In this document: piece by piece, positions 11,541 through 22,544 of the stretch | How positions within the stretch are numbered: the stretch's first letter is position 1 | Layout: every line of letters starts with the position of its first letter | NCBI RefSeq assembly: GCF_037126465.1 | Contig: NC_088202.1 | Location: forward strand, 132,694,123 to 132,758,122 | Length of the DNA stretch: 64,000 nucleotides | Origin: Ornithodoros turicata | Lineage: Eukaryota > Arthropoda > Arachnida > Ixodida > Argasidae | Direction of reading: 5' to 3' | Position numbers and translations under genes: made by a program | The notes under the pieces: generated by a model | What the model was told of the DNA's origin: nothing | What the model saw: only the letters and a program-made list of their open reading frames with translations | Database searches by the model: none

Positions 11541-12580
11541 CATGACATGACTTCAGAACACACGACGTCAATCTCATTCACCTACTCGTAGTCCAAACCG
11601 GCGAAGATTTTTCATGGACCGAAAACCGTTAAATATTTTTTTCGGTTTCCCTCCTGAGCGAAAAAAAAAAAACGTATACGGTTTCGATTCCGTTCCGGCT
11701 CCCACCAAAATAGCGTTCTTTTTTTTTCGGTTGTGGTTTTCGGTTCGCTCCCACACCCTGGGTAGTACACATTTTAATGCCGACGGCGCCCTGCTTTAGA
11801 AGTTATGCTTTTTTACGAAACTCATTTGAATTGTTACTTAAATAATGCGCCTACCACTCATTCACACGGTGCGCAGCTTGTAGGTGGTATCGGACAGATA
11901 CTTATAAAAAAGAAAGTTCGTCGATTGGTGCACCCGTTCGCGAATTATTTAGCCCGGAAATTTAACTGAAACGTCCGGTATATACTTCAAACACATTAAG
12001 CGGCCTCGTAGCCGTCATTCATTTCATCTCCCCCCCCCCCCCTCTCCATCCCTGAGACTTATAGTACCAAATGCGCAGTGGAAATCCGGCCTTTTATAGT
12101 TGCCCGCCCTTTTGGTCCATATGAGCATTCAGGTGGTTCCGAGCATTTGAAGCTTATGAGCAGCTTCTCCTCTCCTGTTCATTTGCACGAAACGCTCAAA
12201 GCCACTTTTTTTTCCGGTGCATGTCACCGTTTGGAGGTCTTGAGCATTTGTAGGTTATGATCATTTGGTGCTTATGAGGCACACGCATCCTTTGGTGGCC
12301 TTGTAGCTCACCTAGATAACCCATAATTTACCCCGGATCCCTCTATTGCTAGCTGCTGACTTTATTGCTCTTCCTGATACACCATCACCGCTCAGAAAAC
12401 TGGTGTTTGGCCAACGGACGTGCCGTGTAGTGAACGCTTTTGAGGTCGACGTCAAAAACCCTCGAAAACACGTGCCGACCGGAAGCAGCTCGACGTTAAT
12501 GCTGCGAGAGGAAACTGTAAATGACTGGCTGCGCGATTTGCGAAAATTGATACATCGCGAATATGAATACGCTTAGCGTA
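11541..12580. other. No gene recognised; low-complexity and short repeats
   Basis: Contains TTTTTTCGGTT-rich stretches (11620-11745) resembling 5505-5610, a C run near 12030, and repeated ATTTG(A/T)GGTCTTGAGC-like words around 12125-12290. No coding signal. Confidence 0.4.
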
Positions 12581-12700
12581 TTTAATGTGAGAAAATAACT
12601 AATATATATATATATATGAAGAAAAATAGCATACGCTCTTTGGCTGCACTTTGACTTGCTCATACACATGGCTTGACTCATAAACATATATATATATATA

Positions 12701-12946
12701 TATCGCTCGCTGAGTGACCCCTGGTTTGCCAATCCCGAACGATGCGCAGCTACCCAGGGCCGACGAGCCGCAAACACGGCGAAACACGTGTCCTCTGGTG
12801 CTGTCGCATCGTTCCATGAGTATATACTCATGTAACGATGCGACAGCACCAGAGGACACGTGTTTCGCCGTGTTTGCGGCTCGTCGGCCCTGGGTAGCTG
12901 CGCATCGTTCCGAATTGGCAAACCAGGGGTCACTCAGCGAGCGATA
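12701..12946. repeat. 246-bp near-perfect palindrome with no spacer
   Basis: Two arms of 123 bases meet at TATATA (12821-12826). From TATCGCTCGCTGAGTGACCC outward to inward, the left arm is mirrored by the right with only a few mismatches. TA-dinucleotide runs flank it on the left. There is no spacer, so it can extrude as a cruciform or hairpin. The open frames on both strands here are products of the symmetry and not genes. Confidence 0.92.
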
Positions 12947-13569
12947 TACGGGAGGGTGACTGAGCACTCCTCAATGCCACAGTGCAAGCCAGTGAATATA
13001 TATATATAATCTCATTCGGCTAAGGTAATTCTATCTTGCCACAAATGCTTCACCTGCGGCACAAACAGTAAGTTAGGAGTGCAATGACTATGGCGATATC
13101 TCGTGGCGTTTCAGATATATTTTCGCATTTCTGTCCCAAAAGACATGAATTATTGTTCCGAATAACAAAGATGAACTATACAATTGGAAATATGCTATCA
13201 ACACGCTCAGACAAAGTACAGTTTCGTAGTCCATGGGTTCGGTACACACACCTGTTTGTGTTTCGCAAATGTGACAGAAAAGAGTTTAAAGAACGCACAT
13301 AATAACGCCAGTTATATTTCGATATATGCGATGGCGCTTAGCTTATGAGGGTAAGGGAAAATTAGGAAGACCGTCACATAAGTCAGCCTGATTACCAAGC
13401 AACTAAATGGAATAACAAGAAAAAAACAAATCTGTTTCGCCGCTATCGCACCCATTAGAGAGGTTTAGCAGACGGTTGATAACGTGGCTAGCGTCTCACC
13501 GTATCAACCGGAACCAACCAGTGGATAAGATTCTGAGTCACGCACGAGTGCGATTGGTTCCGATAGAGA

Positions 13570-13780
13570 CACTATTTTCTCTCTGTGTTCCGCGCCTTCC
13601 ATATTATGGAAAGTAGCGGAAGCGGAGAAAGAGTCCGCTTATATTTGTAGCGGAAATAATGTTTGCGTCACCAGTATAAAAAGTAATGGGATCGCTACTC
13701 CGGTACTCCCCTACTGAAAACAAAGCCGCGAATACGGTATCGGCGATACTTGTAGCCGCGCTACGTACAACACGGAAGAA
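13570..13780 (+). repeat. Interspersed repeat, copy 2 of 2
   Basis: Second copy of the repeat at 4315-4520, with the same order of blocks and scattered substitutions. An A/T-rich repeat follows it directly. Confidence 0.6.
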
Positions 13781-13799
13781 TACGAGCACGCAAGGGTAA

Positions 13800-14275
13800 A
13801 TTACTTCTAAAATGTAATTAATCTCGTGACGTAAACCCCAATTATATTATTATAATATTAAAATGTAATTAAATTATATTAGCCATTACTCCACTTAGAA
13901 TTTAATTAAATTACATTACACATTATTGCAACCGAAATGTAATGAAATTACATTACGATTACTACGAAAAAGTAATGACATTACAGAGTTATTACTACGA
14001 GTTTAATCCTAACGATATTGAGGATGTGGAAATTGTCAGACAACACTACGTTGTAAAAACAACATAGTGGGCGTAGGAATTCTTTTAACTCGCCAGTCGG
14101 CAACTCTCTTTCTGCCAAGTGCCAGCACAGAACACACCCTCGATTCTTTTGTAAAAATTAACGAGTAATGTCATTAAAATTACTACACAAATGTAATTAA
14201 CTTACATTACAAATTATCAGAAAAAGTAACTCATTACTGTAATTTCATTACAGTAATGACATTACTACCCAGGTA
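13800..14275. repeat. AT-rich TAATG/CATTA repeat element
   Basis: Dense alternation of AATGTAATTAAATTACATTA-like words. The right end CATTACTACCCAG is typical of terminal regions of small hAT-type elements. I could not find a matching duplication, so class and limits are open. Confidence 0.45.
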
Positions 14276-14379
14276 TGAATACGAGGTAAAAATAAATAGT
14301 GAATTCTTACCTGTTCGGCAGCATCGACAGGGCGTATTCAGTATTCCAAGAGTGACGAAATCTAGGCTTGTTGGTATGA

Positions 14380-14450
14380 GACCATATTGCTGCTGAGCGC
14401 TATAAAGACGAGGTCGTCTCGTCTTTATAGCGCTCAGCAGCAATGTGGTC
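14380..14450. repeat. Hairpin: 33-bp arms, 5-base loop
   Basis: Arms 14380-14412 and 14418-14450 are complementary with one mismatch around the loop GTCGT. The core is GAGCGCTATAAAGACGAG and its complement. Confidence 0.88.
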
Positions 14451-14766
14451 AGCATTCCAATAGATAGTCACGGGACAACGGTCTGTCTCTGCGCATTACG
14501 CTGTAAGACGCACATCAGGAGTGGAAGCACAGTGAGAATGAACACACTCCCGAATCCGATGGCGACACACTTCATCGTACACCACGAAGTACAAAGACAC
14601 GGGGCAACGTAGAACCGCACTATGAACAGAACCGTCTAAGCACAGCGCATGCGCGGATTTCAGGTCGTAGGTTGATTTCCTCCGTTGGTCCTGACGTTGT
14701 CCGTTTAAGCGTGGCCAACTATGGCAAGCAGTCTCACCACAACCACCTAGAGATTCACGCAGAGGA

Positions 14767-14919
14767 CCCAAGCAGCACAATGTACTGAAAGTCGAGTGCA
14801 ATAGGGGTGGACGGTACGTGTCTTATCAATGTTCTTTAGTTTCACGAGTCTGTGCAAGGCCTTCCACCTACCCGTCCACCCCTATTGCACTCGACTTTCA
14901 GTACATTGTGCTGCTTGGG
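14767..14919. repeat. Perfect 48-bp inverted repeat, 57-base spacer
   Basis: 14767-14814 and 14872-14919 are exact reverse complements, running from CCCAAGCAGCACAATGTACT to GGGGTGGACGG. The spacer shows no gene. The perfect match implies a recent origin. Confidence 0.9.
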
Positions 14920-15267
14920 GAGGGTTTGCTGCACTTGTAGATATGGCACGTGGCAAAAGTGTTGCGATATCAAAAAAATGTCGGCGTTTGTCTCCAGTTA
15001 ATCATCGGTCCCTCGTATTCTTCTCTTATCTTCTAGAGCACAAAGTGGTGTCTAGAAACCACGAAGTGAAAAAGCAGGGTTTCACAGTACCCAAATGTGT
15101 GCAATATTTTTGTGTACCCCGATCGAGCGCGTTCATTATTTACGAAGCATATCAATAAGCGAAATAAATAAGCGTACGCTCTCTCTCTCTTCATTACGTA
15201 GTCAGAATTTATAATTGGGGGTTTACGTCGCGACACAACTGAGCTTACGTAGTCAGAACAAAATTGA

Positions 15268-15340
15268 AAAGATTAGGAGCATCTAGGTTTAATAACAAGC
15301 TTTCGTGCAGACTCTGCGCTTCTGCCGCTACTACAGCGGG
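15268..15340 (+). repeat. Fragment of the GGAGCA...CTTTCGTGCA fold-back family
   Basis: GATTAGGAGCATCTAGG and AAGCTTTCGTGCAGACTCTG match in order the arms of the elements at 17729-17981 and 34539-35109. Only one arm is present. Confidence 0.5.
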
Positions 15341-16289
15341 CTAGTTTAGATAGAAAAAAAAGCAGATAACAATAATATCTATGGCTTTACGTCGCTAGTC
15401 AACTGGGATACAAACCACACACACACACAAAAAAAAAACGAAATAAAGAAAAAACGAAACTGGAAACGTTAGGCCCCTTCGCTTCACTGCTTCTCTAAAA
15501 GCATAGAATCAACGGCCGTACTATTTCTGAATGTTCCAAAATGACATTTCACACAAAAAGTTTGAATCTTTTGACATGCAGAACACATCCCAAGTCTTCT
15601 TTGTTTCTTCATTTTTTATTTTGATTCATCTATGTTATTTCATTTACTTATTTTTTCGTGCGAAGACGTTCTCGGCTCGGCCCACTTCCATATGGTGGGC
15701 TAGAAATACGAATGTGCCAATCGGCCTATCCAATGCATGGGGAAGGGGGGGTCCCTCAAATGAAGGATAGATCGAGTCGTCGCTCGCAGCGAACCATGCG
15801 GATTCGCCACGAACTACAAAGGAAAACTAGGTCTCCGCCTGTGTCTCCGTGTAAGCAATAAAATATTTTTGATGTCGAAGCTTTCTTCAGCGGCAACTGT
15901 TCCTTCAGCTTGCATTTATGGTTGTCAATTAGGGGACAGTTTGTCGAAGTCGTCACGTGACAACGGCAGACGGGTGTGCCTAATGGCACTCACCTGAAGG
16001 TCTCGATGTGATGACACATGCCATGCTGTGGATGTTCGTTCGTCACCTTATCAGTAAAGTGACAGTATCGTGGGCGTGTACATGCTTTTATTCCCAAGTT
16101 CGATGAACAAGAAAATAAATAAATAAAGAAAAAAAAAACGCTATCTCGTCTACTTCTTGCTTCGACAGACGTAAAATGAAGGGGTTCTCGTGGCACAATA
16201 TTCCACTGGTGAAAATATTTCTAACATTGCTCCTTCTGCTTTCTTCGAGAGCTTATGCGCCATCGGTTTTATCCATGTCTAGATAGTTG

Positions 16290-16590
16290 ATTGAGCAATG
16301 GAAAAAAAAAGTATACAAGAGGACATCACGTAAATGTTACTTGTCAAACTGCAATACTGCTCGTAAAGACAGTAACCAGCTTTCGTTATTTCGTGTCCCC
16401 CGGGACACACAGTTATTTGCAGCATGGAAAAAATTGTATTCCTACGGACGACGCTGAGCTGGAAGAAAACAGCGCCCTGTGCGAACGTCACTTCGAAGAA
16501 AGGTGTGTAGGAGGGGGACACTATTTTCACAAGCTTCAACGGGGCACGAAGATGCTGGGCGTGTGTAGGACCCTGATGGTGTTGCGAGAG
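16290..16590 (+). pseudogene. Degenerate THAP-domain fragment
   Basis: Two frames together spell a THAP zinc-finger domain: CNTARKDSNQLSLFRVPRDT then LFAAWKKLYSYGRR in one frame, and ELEENSALCERHFEERC in another. The VPRD...W...CxxHF order is diagnostic of THAP domains. A frameshift and stop separate the halves near 16460. THAP domains are DNA-binding modules of P-element-like transposases and of host regulators. No downstream transposase is seen, so this is probably a transposon remnant. Confidence 0.65.
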
Positions 16591-17304
16591 AACTGTTGAA
16601 ATGCAGTGGCTCCTAAATTCAGGATCACAGCTTCGAAATCATGTGGTGCAACAATGCTGGATCGTATATCACACACCGGGGGACAGGAGTTGTTGCTTAC
16701 TCAAGGGAGAAAGGTTAGCCAGATCGAGCTCGGCTTTCTATTCTACAGTATAGTCAGGCGCCGCACCAATAGCTGCCTGCTCTTTTCTAAAGTATGACCA
16801 TTTTCGCGCTCCCATGATGCACCATGCATACAGACTTCCTCGTTCGGCAATCGTGGGAAATCATGTGCAGAAAGCATATAGATTGCTGTATAGAGTTTCT
16901 TGTTTCGTCGGGCTGCCTCAGTTCAAAAGCAAACAAATAAAAAAGCAGTGAAGGCCAGCCGCGGTGATACCTGCAACAAAACAACTCATAACGAGTGACT
17001 CATGTCCTTGTTTGTCCGTATCGCATCCCAAGCACTGACACATGCGCACACCAGCGCCCTTGGCCAAACTGTAGTGGAACATCACGTGACTTAGGAAAAT
17101 CCGCCAGAGCCCGGCCCTATCGCGGACTTCAGCGTCCCTGGAGCATCCTTCATTTTTGGGTACCTGAAAAACTTGCCCATTTGCACACCCGTATTTCTAG
17201 CCCCCCATAACCTCCAGGTCTACGGACGCAATCTCGTCGCTGTAGACAGAAAGAGCGATACAAAGGCTTGTAAAGGCTTGCCCATATCATCGTCATCATG
17301 TATT

Positions 17305-17326
17305 TCTCTCTCTCTCTCTCTCTCTC
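17305..17326 (+). repeat. (TC)n microsatellite
   Basis: About eleven TC units. On the minus strand it makes the Arg-Glu run in an otherwise unassigned open frame. Confidence 0.8.
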
Positions 17327-17519
17327 GTGCTATCGACACAACCATATCTGTTATAAGCGTGAAATTTTCAAAGGTTGACGTTTGGTTCCCATGAAGTTCC
17401 TGTTCACGCAGAAGGATTTTTCCGATAAGAGCAGCACAGTCTTCACCTGCGATGATTCGTTCCCCGAAAATTCTATAGTTGGCCACATTCCAGTTAACAC
17501 GGACGCAGGTTGCTTTCAC

Positions 17520-17702
17520 AGTTTGTAGGCTGAAAAATAATGAAGTAGTAATGTCAATACTACACCAATGGTGACTGCACAGTATCGCGTCCACAACGGG
17601 ATATAAGTCCTAGTTGGCGTGTATGCCGTATAGGCGAAGTCCATGTGCGTAAAGTGTTTGTCTGGCATTCGGTAATACAGGACAGCGTTTGGAACCTTGC
17701 AT
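17520..17702 (-). CDS. Exon of a second SLC13-like gene (helix 6 equivalent)
   Basis: One base, 60 codons and two bases, between acceptor TTTCTCTGCGCAG and possible donor AAACT/GTGAAAG. Both end phases equal those of exon 9 in the upstream gene. After a polar lead the product reads YIPLWTRYCAVTIGVVLTLL followed by LHYFSAYK, matching the Leu-Trp-Thr start and hydrophobic run of exon 9. Without splicing a TGA stops it one codon later. A fold-back element (17729-17981) sits 27 bases from the acceptor, inside the presumed intron. Confidence 0.5.
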
Positions 17703-17728
17703 CTGCGCAGAGAAACATCACACACGTA

Positions 17729-17981
17729 ACATGAAAACGGTTAGGAGCAACTAAGGTTTATTTGAACGAGAGCTTTCGTGCAAGAGGCTGCACTTCTTCA
17801 GGTGCAGAAGTACAGCTTCTTGCAGAAGTGCACCTGAAGAAGTGCAGCCTCTTGCACGAAAGTTCTCGTTTTGAGGCTTTGTTTGTATCTGTCCCTTCTA
17901 TGTTGTTCCAGCCTCAGAACATCAGTTTCTCTCTTGTTCATCTTTCAAATGAACCTTACTTGCTCCTAACCGTTTTCATGT
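17729..17981. mobile_element. Fold-back element, GGAGCA family
   Basis: The ends are ACATGAAAACGGTTAGGAGC and its complement at 17960-17981. Inside, AAGAGGCTGCACTTCTTCAG and its complement form a second hairpin (about 17770-17868). The right part carries a GAGGCTTTGTTTGTATC...CAGCCTCAGAACATCAG block that also occurs at 50805-50870 and 59745-59805. No coding capacity. Confidence 0.8.
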
Positions 17982-17999
17982 CACGTTTGTGATTCCCTC

Positions 18000-18556
18000 A
18001 TCGCGGGCTCCTTGTCTTTTTACCCCCCATTTCGACGTATCTATTCGCCATCTCAGAGGAACATTCTTAGGATCGGTGAACACGCGATTTTGACTCTAGC
18101 GCAGAGCCACAGGTATATACTGTCACCTTTGACACCTCATATCTCGGAGGTTGCGTCTGGAGACCAAATAACAGAATCGCTAGAGTAGAAAAATCGTTCT
18201 CTTTTAATTGTGCAGCTGGGCTTATAAGCTATTTATTTTACTTTATTCGGTTTTGAAGTGTTCGCTCGTGACAGCTTAAGATGTGTGGTTCATTACACAC
18301 GAACAGTCTTCCACTTCGCGCTAGGGCGTTATGGAGTGATGAACAATGTACCCCAGAATTGCACTTGAAGTAAAGTAACGTGTACCTGGCGTCGCTGCTA
18401 CTTTAAGTACAGAACACAGTACCACATTGCAAATGTAGTCCAACGGAAGGAGAAATTATTATGCAAACAAATTACTTGACGTACTTGACGTGCAGTCATA
18501 GAGCGTCGGCTAATATTCATTTGTTTAAGTACTCGGCAAGTACATTGCCAGTTTAG
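18000..18556. other. No gene recognised
   Basis: Ordinary sequence between a fold-back and a LINE tail. No motif or repeat stood out. Confidence 0.4.
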
Positions 18557-18606
18557 TCGGCGATAAAACTCCCCAATCATCATCATTAAAATAAAGTTCT
18601 TGTTGT
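18557..18606 (+). mobile_element. I-clade LINE 3' tail, short copy
   Basis: GGCGATAAAACTCCCCAATC leads to AATAAAGTTCTTGTTG, matching the 3' end of the element at 6736-11163 with substitutions. About 50 bases long. Confidence 0.6.
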
Positions 18607-19011
18607 CGACAGTTTAGTCTGTATGTTTGTCTGAAACGGAGAGTGAAACACAAAACATAACTATCAGTTATGGCTAGATTTTTAGCAAAGTCGAGCAATC
18701 AGCCGTCATTTCTTGGGCGTTCGTTTCGGGTATGATGTTCACCTAATTTTTTGTTTTTTTTTCGAATGCTTGCGAAGTCTTCCTTCAAAAAGCTGGTTCT
18801 CTAACCAAAGGACGGGCCATCGCGATATCACTTATCTGTCCCAGAAGTAAACCCGTTTGACTGAAGTTTCTCCAACACTTTTCGCTGAGGAAGAAAGAAA
18901 ACGAGAAGCACGATCGAGCATTCGATAAAAACACGAGAGGTCGCTATGGCAACACGCTCCAGAAAAAAAAAAAAGCTGTGTAGTAGAAGAGAAAACAATA
19001 GAAACACTCAC

Positions 19012-19114
19012 CTCCTCTTTGCTGCCGAGGATAAGAGGTGGAACATATAGTACACTTGATCCAAACCCGACAGCACAGATTATACGTGGACAAAGGCTAT
19101 GTACTTGTTTGTCA
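19012..19114 (-). CDS. Exon of a second SLC13-like gene (helix 5 equivalent)
   Basis: One base plus 34 codons between a possible acceptor ATCTAG and a strong donor GAGGAG/GTGAGT. The product DKQVHSLCPRIICAVGFGSS continues into VLYVPPLILGSKEE, resembling exon 8 of the neighbouring gene: a small-residue helix, then a Pro-containing stretch, then Gly-(Ser)-Lys-Glu. The leading phase matches exon 8; the trailing phase (0) does not, so an extra exon or decay may follow. A degraded or chance exon cannot be excluded. Confidence 0.45.
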
Positions 19115-22100
19115 CTAGATTTTGGCTCCACCGCCTTTCCGGTAACATGAAAGGCTGCCTTTCGATAGTTTGAAACCAAGCTACAGAGAAAGGTAACTTG
19201 ATTGTTTTGCGAAAGGGGCAAGCTTTCCAGTCGGATATATCACGTCCCCCGGTACAGAGTTGCGAGACATGTAATTTAACACTTCTTTCGGTAGTCGATA
19301 AAATATATATAGCTTTGTTATCTCGCTTGGTCGCTCGCTTTTTTGCTAGCAGCGAAGCACGACACGTGGGCAAAACAAACAGGAAATTTGCACTTGACAG
19401 AGCTCCACTTCACGTTTGGAGCTCAATTTCATGACTGTCCTTTCCTAAAAAAAATTTTGTATTTTTCATACAATTCCTTTGCGTACATAATCTTATCGAT
19501 TTTATGTCAAAGGAACACCGACAAATCAACGCTGAGCTACTAAACAATGGACAAGGAGTGAAGAAACTCCGCAGCAAGTTTCGAATGATATATTCTGTTC
19601 TGAAACATGGATCTATCGATGTTTTCATGATATCACTACATGTCTATATCCACCACAAAGGTGCGTATGCTTATATGCTGATGGAGGTTGCTACATCTGA
19701 AATTTTCAATCGAAACACTGGAAAGATTTCGACAGATTGGCACTTCACCGATAACTTTTCCCAACTTCGTTCAAATTTCAGTACACCCGAATAACAGCCA
19801 ATGACAACTGATGAATTGAATTGAATTGAAGATGAATGAAGAAGAAGATGATGAAGATGAATTGAACTTGAAAATTTCTTGACTGTGCGTCACGAGACAA
19901 ATGTGATCACAAATGAAAACTTCATTCACAGCACATCTCCTTATTGCAATTGTCAATTAAAAGTAATTACTTAACGCACATCTACTGAGTAAGAAAAACG
20001 TACGGTCATGACTGTTTCTTCATCGCCTGTTTACCTCGGGAAAGTGGCGTCTTAGATTCATCATGACGTACCTTGAGCCAACATCAGCATATTCGGCTTC
20101 CTTCTTCCATCACCCATGATTTCATTCTCTTTTCGCGGATCGATACGTTTTACTGGAACGATCTTACTTGTCTTGCGCCACAAATCCACGAATTTTCGTA
20201 TCCCTGCGTTACTAAGAGCAAAAACGTCACGCCATGCAAGTATCTATGGCTGTGACGCGTCAAGCAAATACCAGTCATATGTCGCACGCAATTTGAGCTC
20301 TTCACTCCGGTTGGTGATAGTGATCAAGCAGGTGGAGGATACTGGACCTTTAAAGGCACGGTTCCATCCGGAAAACAATCTTTGAATCCTATACTACTGT
20401 GTTCGCCATCGGCCGACAATCTTCCCGGCGAATTCTTTCGTTCGAAAGGTGCTTAGATATTAAATAAACGAACTTTAAATATTAGCGTTGCTTCCGCGGC
20501 CGCAGAAGCTCCAACGGCGTGACGTCGCTCTCTAAGCGGAGGAGTGAGAGCACGGCACTCAGAGGAGGAAAGCAGCAGTCCAGCTGGACTATAGTCTAGG
20601 CCCATAACTCTATGAGTCACCCGCACGGCCGCGCGGCATTCGTTTTCTCAAGGTCGCGCCCTCATTGGTTCTCCGCGGGAGTGCCGTTTTCACGTTTTTC
20701 CAGAGAGGGAGTTCCGGCATACTCTCAGCATCCGGCGTCTGCTCTTGTCATGTATTCCGTCGAATAACAGTCAAACTATGAGACTATTTCGCTTGGGATT
20801 TTCGATACCGTTAGTCAGTGGTCCAGGAGGAATAAAATGACACAAAAGTTTCGAAATATATGCACTGGAACGGACGCGATAGTCCCTCTTAGCTTAGCGG
20901 AACCAAGACAATCAGAGTTTTAGTGCATCGTAGGCTATCGCCTTTTGCGTACGTAAGGTATTGCGTAGTGGCATTGCGCAATGCGTGACGCTCTCTTTAT
21001 AGGTTTACGCGGGCACAGAACTACCAACGCTATCCTTTACGCGCGCAAAGGGGACAGCGCACGATGTACGAAAGCTCGCTAATAGCTTGTTTTAGTACAG
21101 CGAAAAGTGTTCACTACGACAGCTACGAAAAAATTCAATAAATTCAGTATAAATAAAAATGAGTCAATCGCCGTATATCTTTGAAGTGGTTAGTATGACG
21201 TTGCTGGTCTTTGAACCAACAGTTTCCTTTATCATATCCTTTATCACACCATACATGTACCATTCACTTTGGTTATTGAACGTTCCCTGTGTTTGTTACC
21301 CGAACACCAGAAACAATCAAAGAGGGTCAGTAGAGCCTCTACTATTATTGTTATTGCAACTGAAGAGCCCGACACTACGAATGCAGAAGAGAACATGTGG
21401 TCAGACACTTTGTTGAAGAAAATTATTGAGTCAAAATCAGTTTTGAGAATTGCCTACAACATGACTTTGTATTGAATTCTCAAGATCAAATAGTGTTTTC
21501 CACGAAAAACTTTCCAGCTCAGAGAGAAGTAGCAAAGGACCTTCCGTCTTGACCACTTCAAGTTATCGACAACAACGAAAATGTTGTTGTTCGTTGCACA
21601 GAACAATATGTACGAAGCGAAGTTCAGCCCCTTCTACCCATAGCTCTCTTTCACTTGTGTTGTCGGCGAACTCTCTTTTGTCGTTGCCGAAAATTTATTC
21701 AATTCAGATGCGAAAACATTCCACCTCGACCCCATACTAATAGAGGAAGCAGCTTCACCGGAATTCTTGCACAAGCGTACCTGTTGTTTCTGGACTTTTG
21801 TAAACCTCATTGCATCCCGTGCGGAATAATTTCTCAAAAAAAAAAAAGGTCAGCGTCCTTACCGTAACGCAAACTCTACGTGGTCAGAATAAAAGCGGCG
21901 GTCGAAGAAGCAGACGAGCAGATCTGCGGACGACAAAATGCGACCGGGCCAAAGAGCGAGTGGGAAACGGACGTAGAAATGAGCGGAAGAAAAGTAAGAG
22001 GGGCAGGGACCATTGAAGAAAAACGTGCGTAAGAAATGCCGAGGAAGCAGCCCTAGGTCTTGTGGGTGGCCTCATAAAAATGTACCCGCAGCAATCGCTC

Positions 22101-22184
22101 GGCGTTTGAATATATCCGTATTCAAGGGACCCCGTTATATATTCTTTTCTAGAGCAGTGGACGGGGCTTTATCGTTCGGAGCGC
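19115..22184. other. No gene recognised
   Basis: Contains a GAATTGAATTGAAGATGAAG-like low-complexity patch near 19810-19865 and no convincing exon. If the second SLC13-like gene is complete, some of its upstream exons should lie here or beyond, but I could not identify them. Confidence 0.4.
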
Positions 22185-22192
22185 ATTGTTCT

Positions 22193-22536
22193 TAGGGCCT
22201 GACTTTTTCGGGTTTTATTTTTGGCCAAATTCGGGGGGTAAATGTCGGATGATATTTTTCATTTGAAAATTCAGGTGTATTCGGGTTAAATCCCGTTACG
22301 GCATATTCTGTTGTCAGGAATTCGGGTGATTTTTTTTTTTGTTTAATAAAAATTTGTCTTAACATGGAACTAATGTTTAGCAATGTTATCAAACTTTATT
22401 TTAATGCACGCTTATGAGTGTGCCACGCGACCCGGATGTTTTCGGGTAGATTCGGGTTAAACCCGAATTTTACAGATTTGGTTCGGGGGGTAAATATCGG
22501 GCGGATACGGGTTTAACCCTAAAAAGTCAGGCCCTA
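22193..22536. mobile_element. hAT-type non-autonomous element with exact 8-bp TSD
   Basis: 344 bp. The ends are TAGGGCCTGACTTTTTCGGG and CCCTAAAAAGTCAGGCCCTA. ATTGTTCT flanks it on both sides (22185-22192 and 22537-22544). The interior repeats TTCGGGTTAAACCCG-like words and has no frame. The 8-bp duplication and short TIRs indicate mobilisation by a hAT transposase encoded elsewhere. Confidence 0.9.
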
Positions 22537-22544
22537 ATTGTTCT

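Noticed and set aside
12599..12967. Overlapping open frames on both strands
   Set aside because: They arise from the palindrome symmetry and read the same arms twice.
15990..16190. Minus-strand segment with a perfect CAG/GTGAGT donor and a Cys/His-rich product, placed where exon 10 of a second transporter gene would be
   Set aside because: The hydrophobic part comes from a poly-T tract and similarity to exon 10 is only in layout.
17220..17594. 124-codon minus-strand frame
   Set aside because: It overlaps the end of the candidate transporter exon in another frame and runs through a (GA)n repeat; no family motif.
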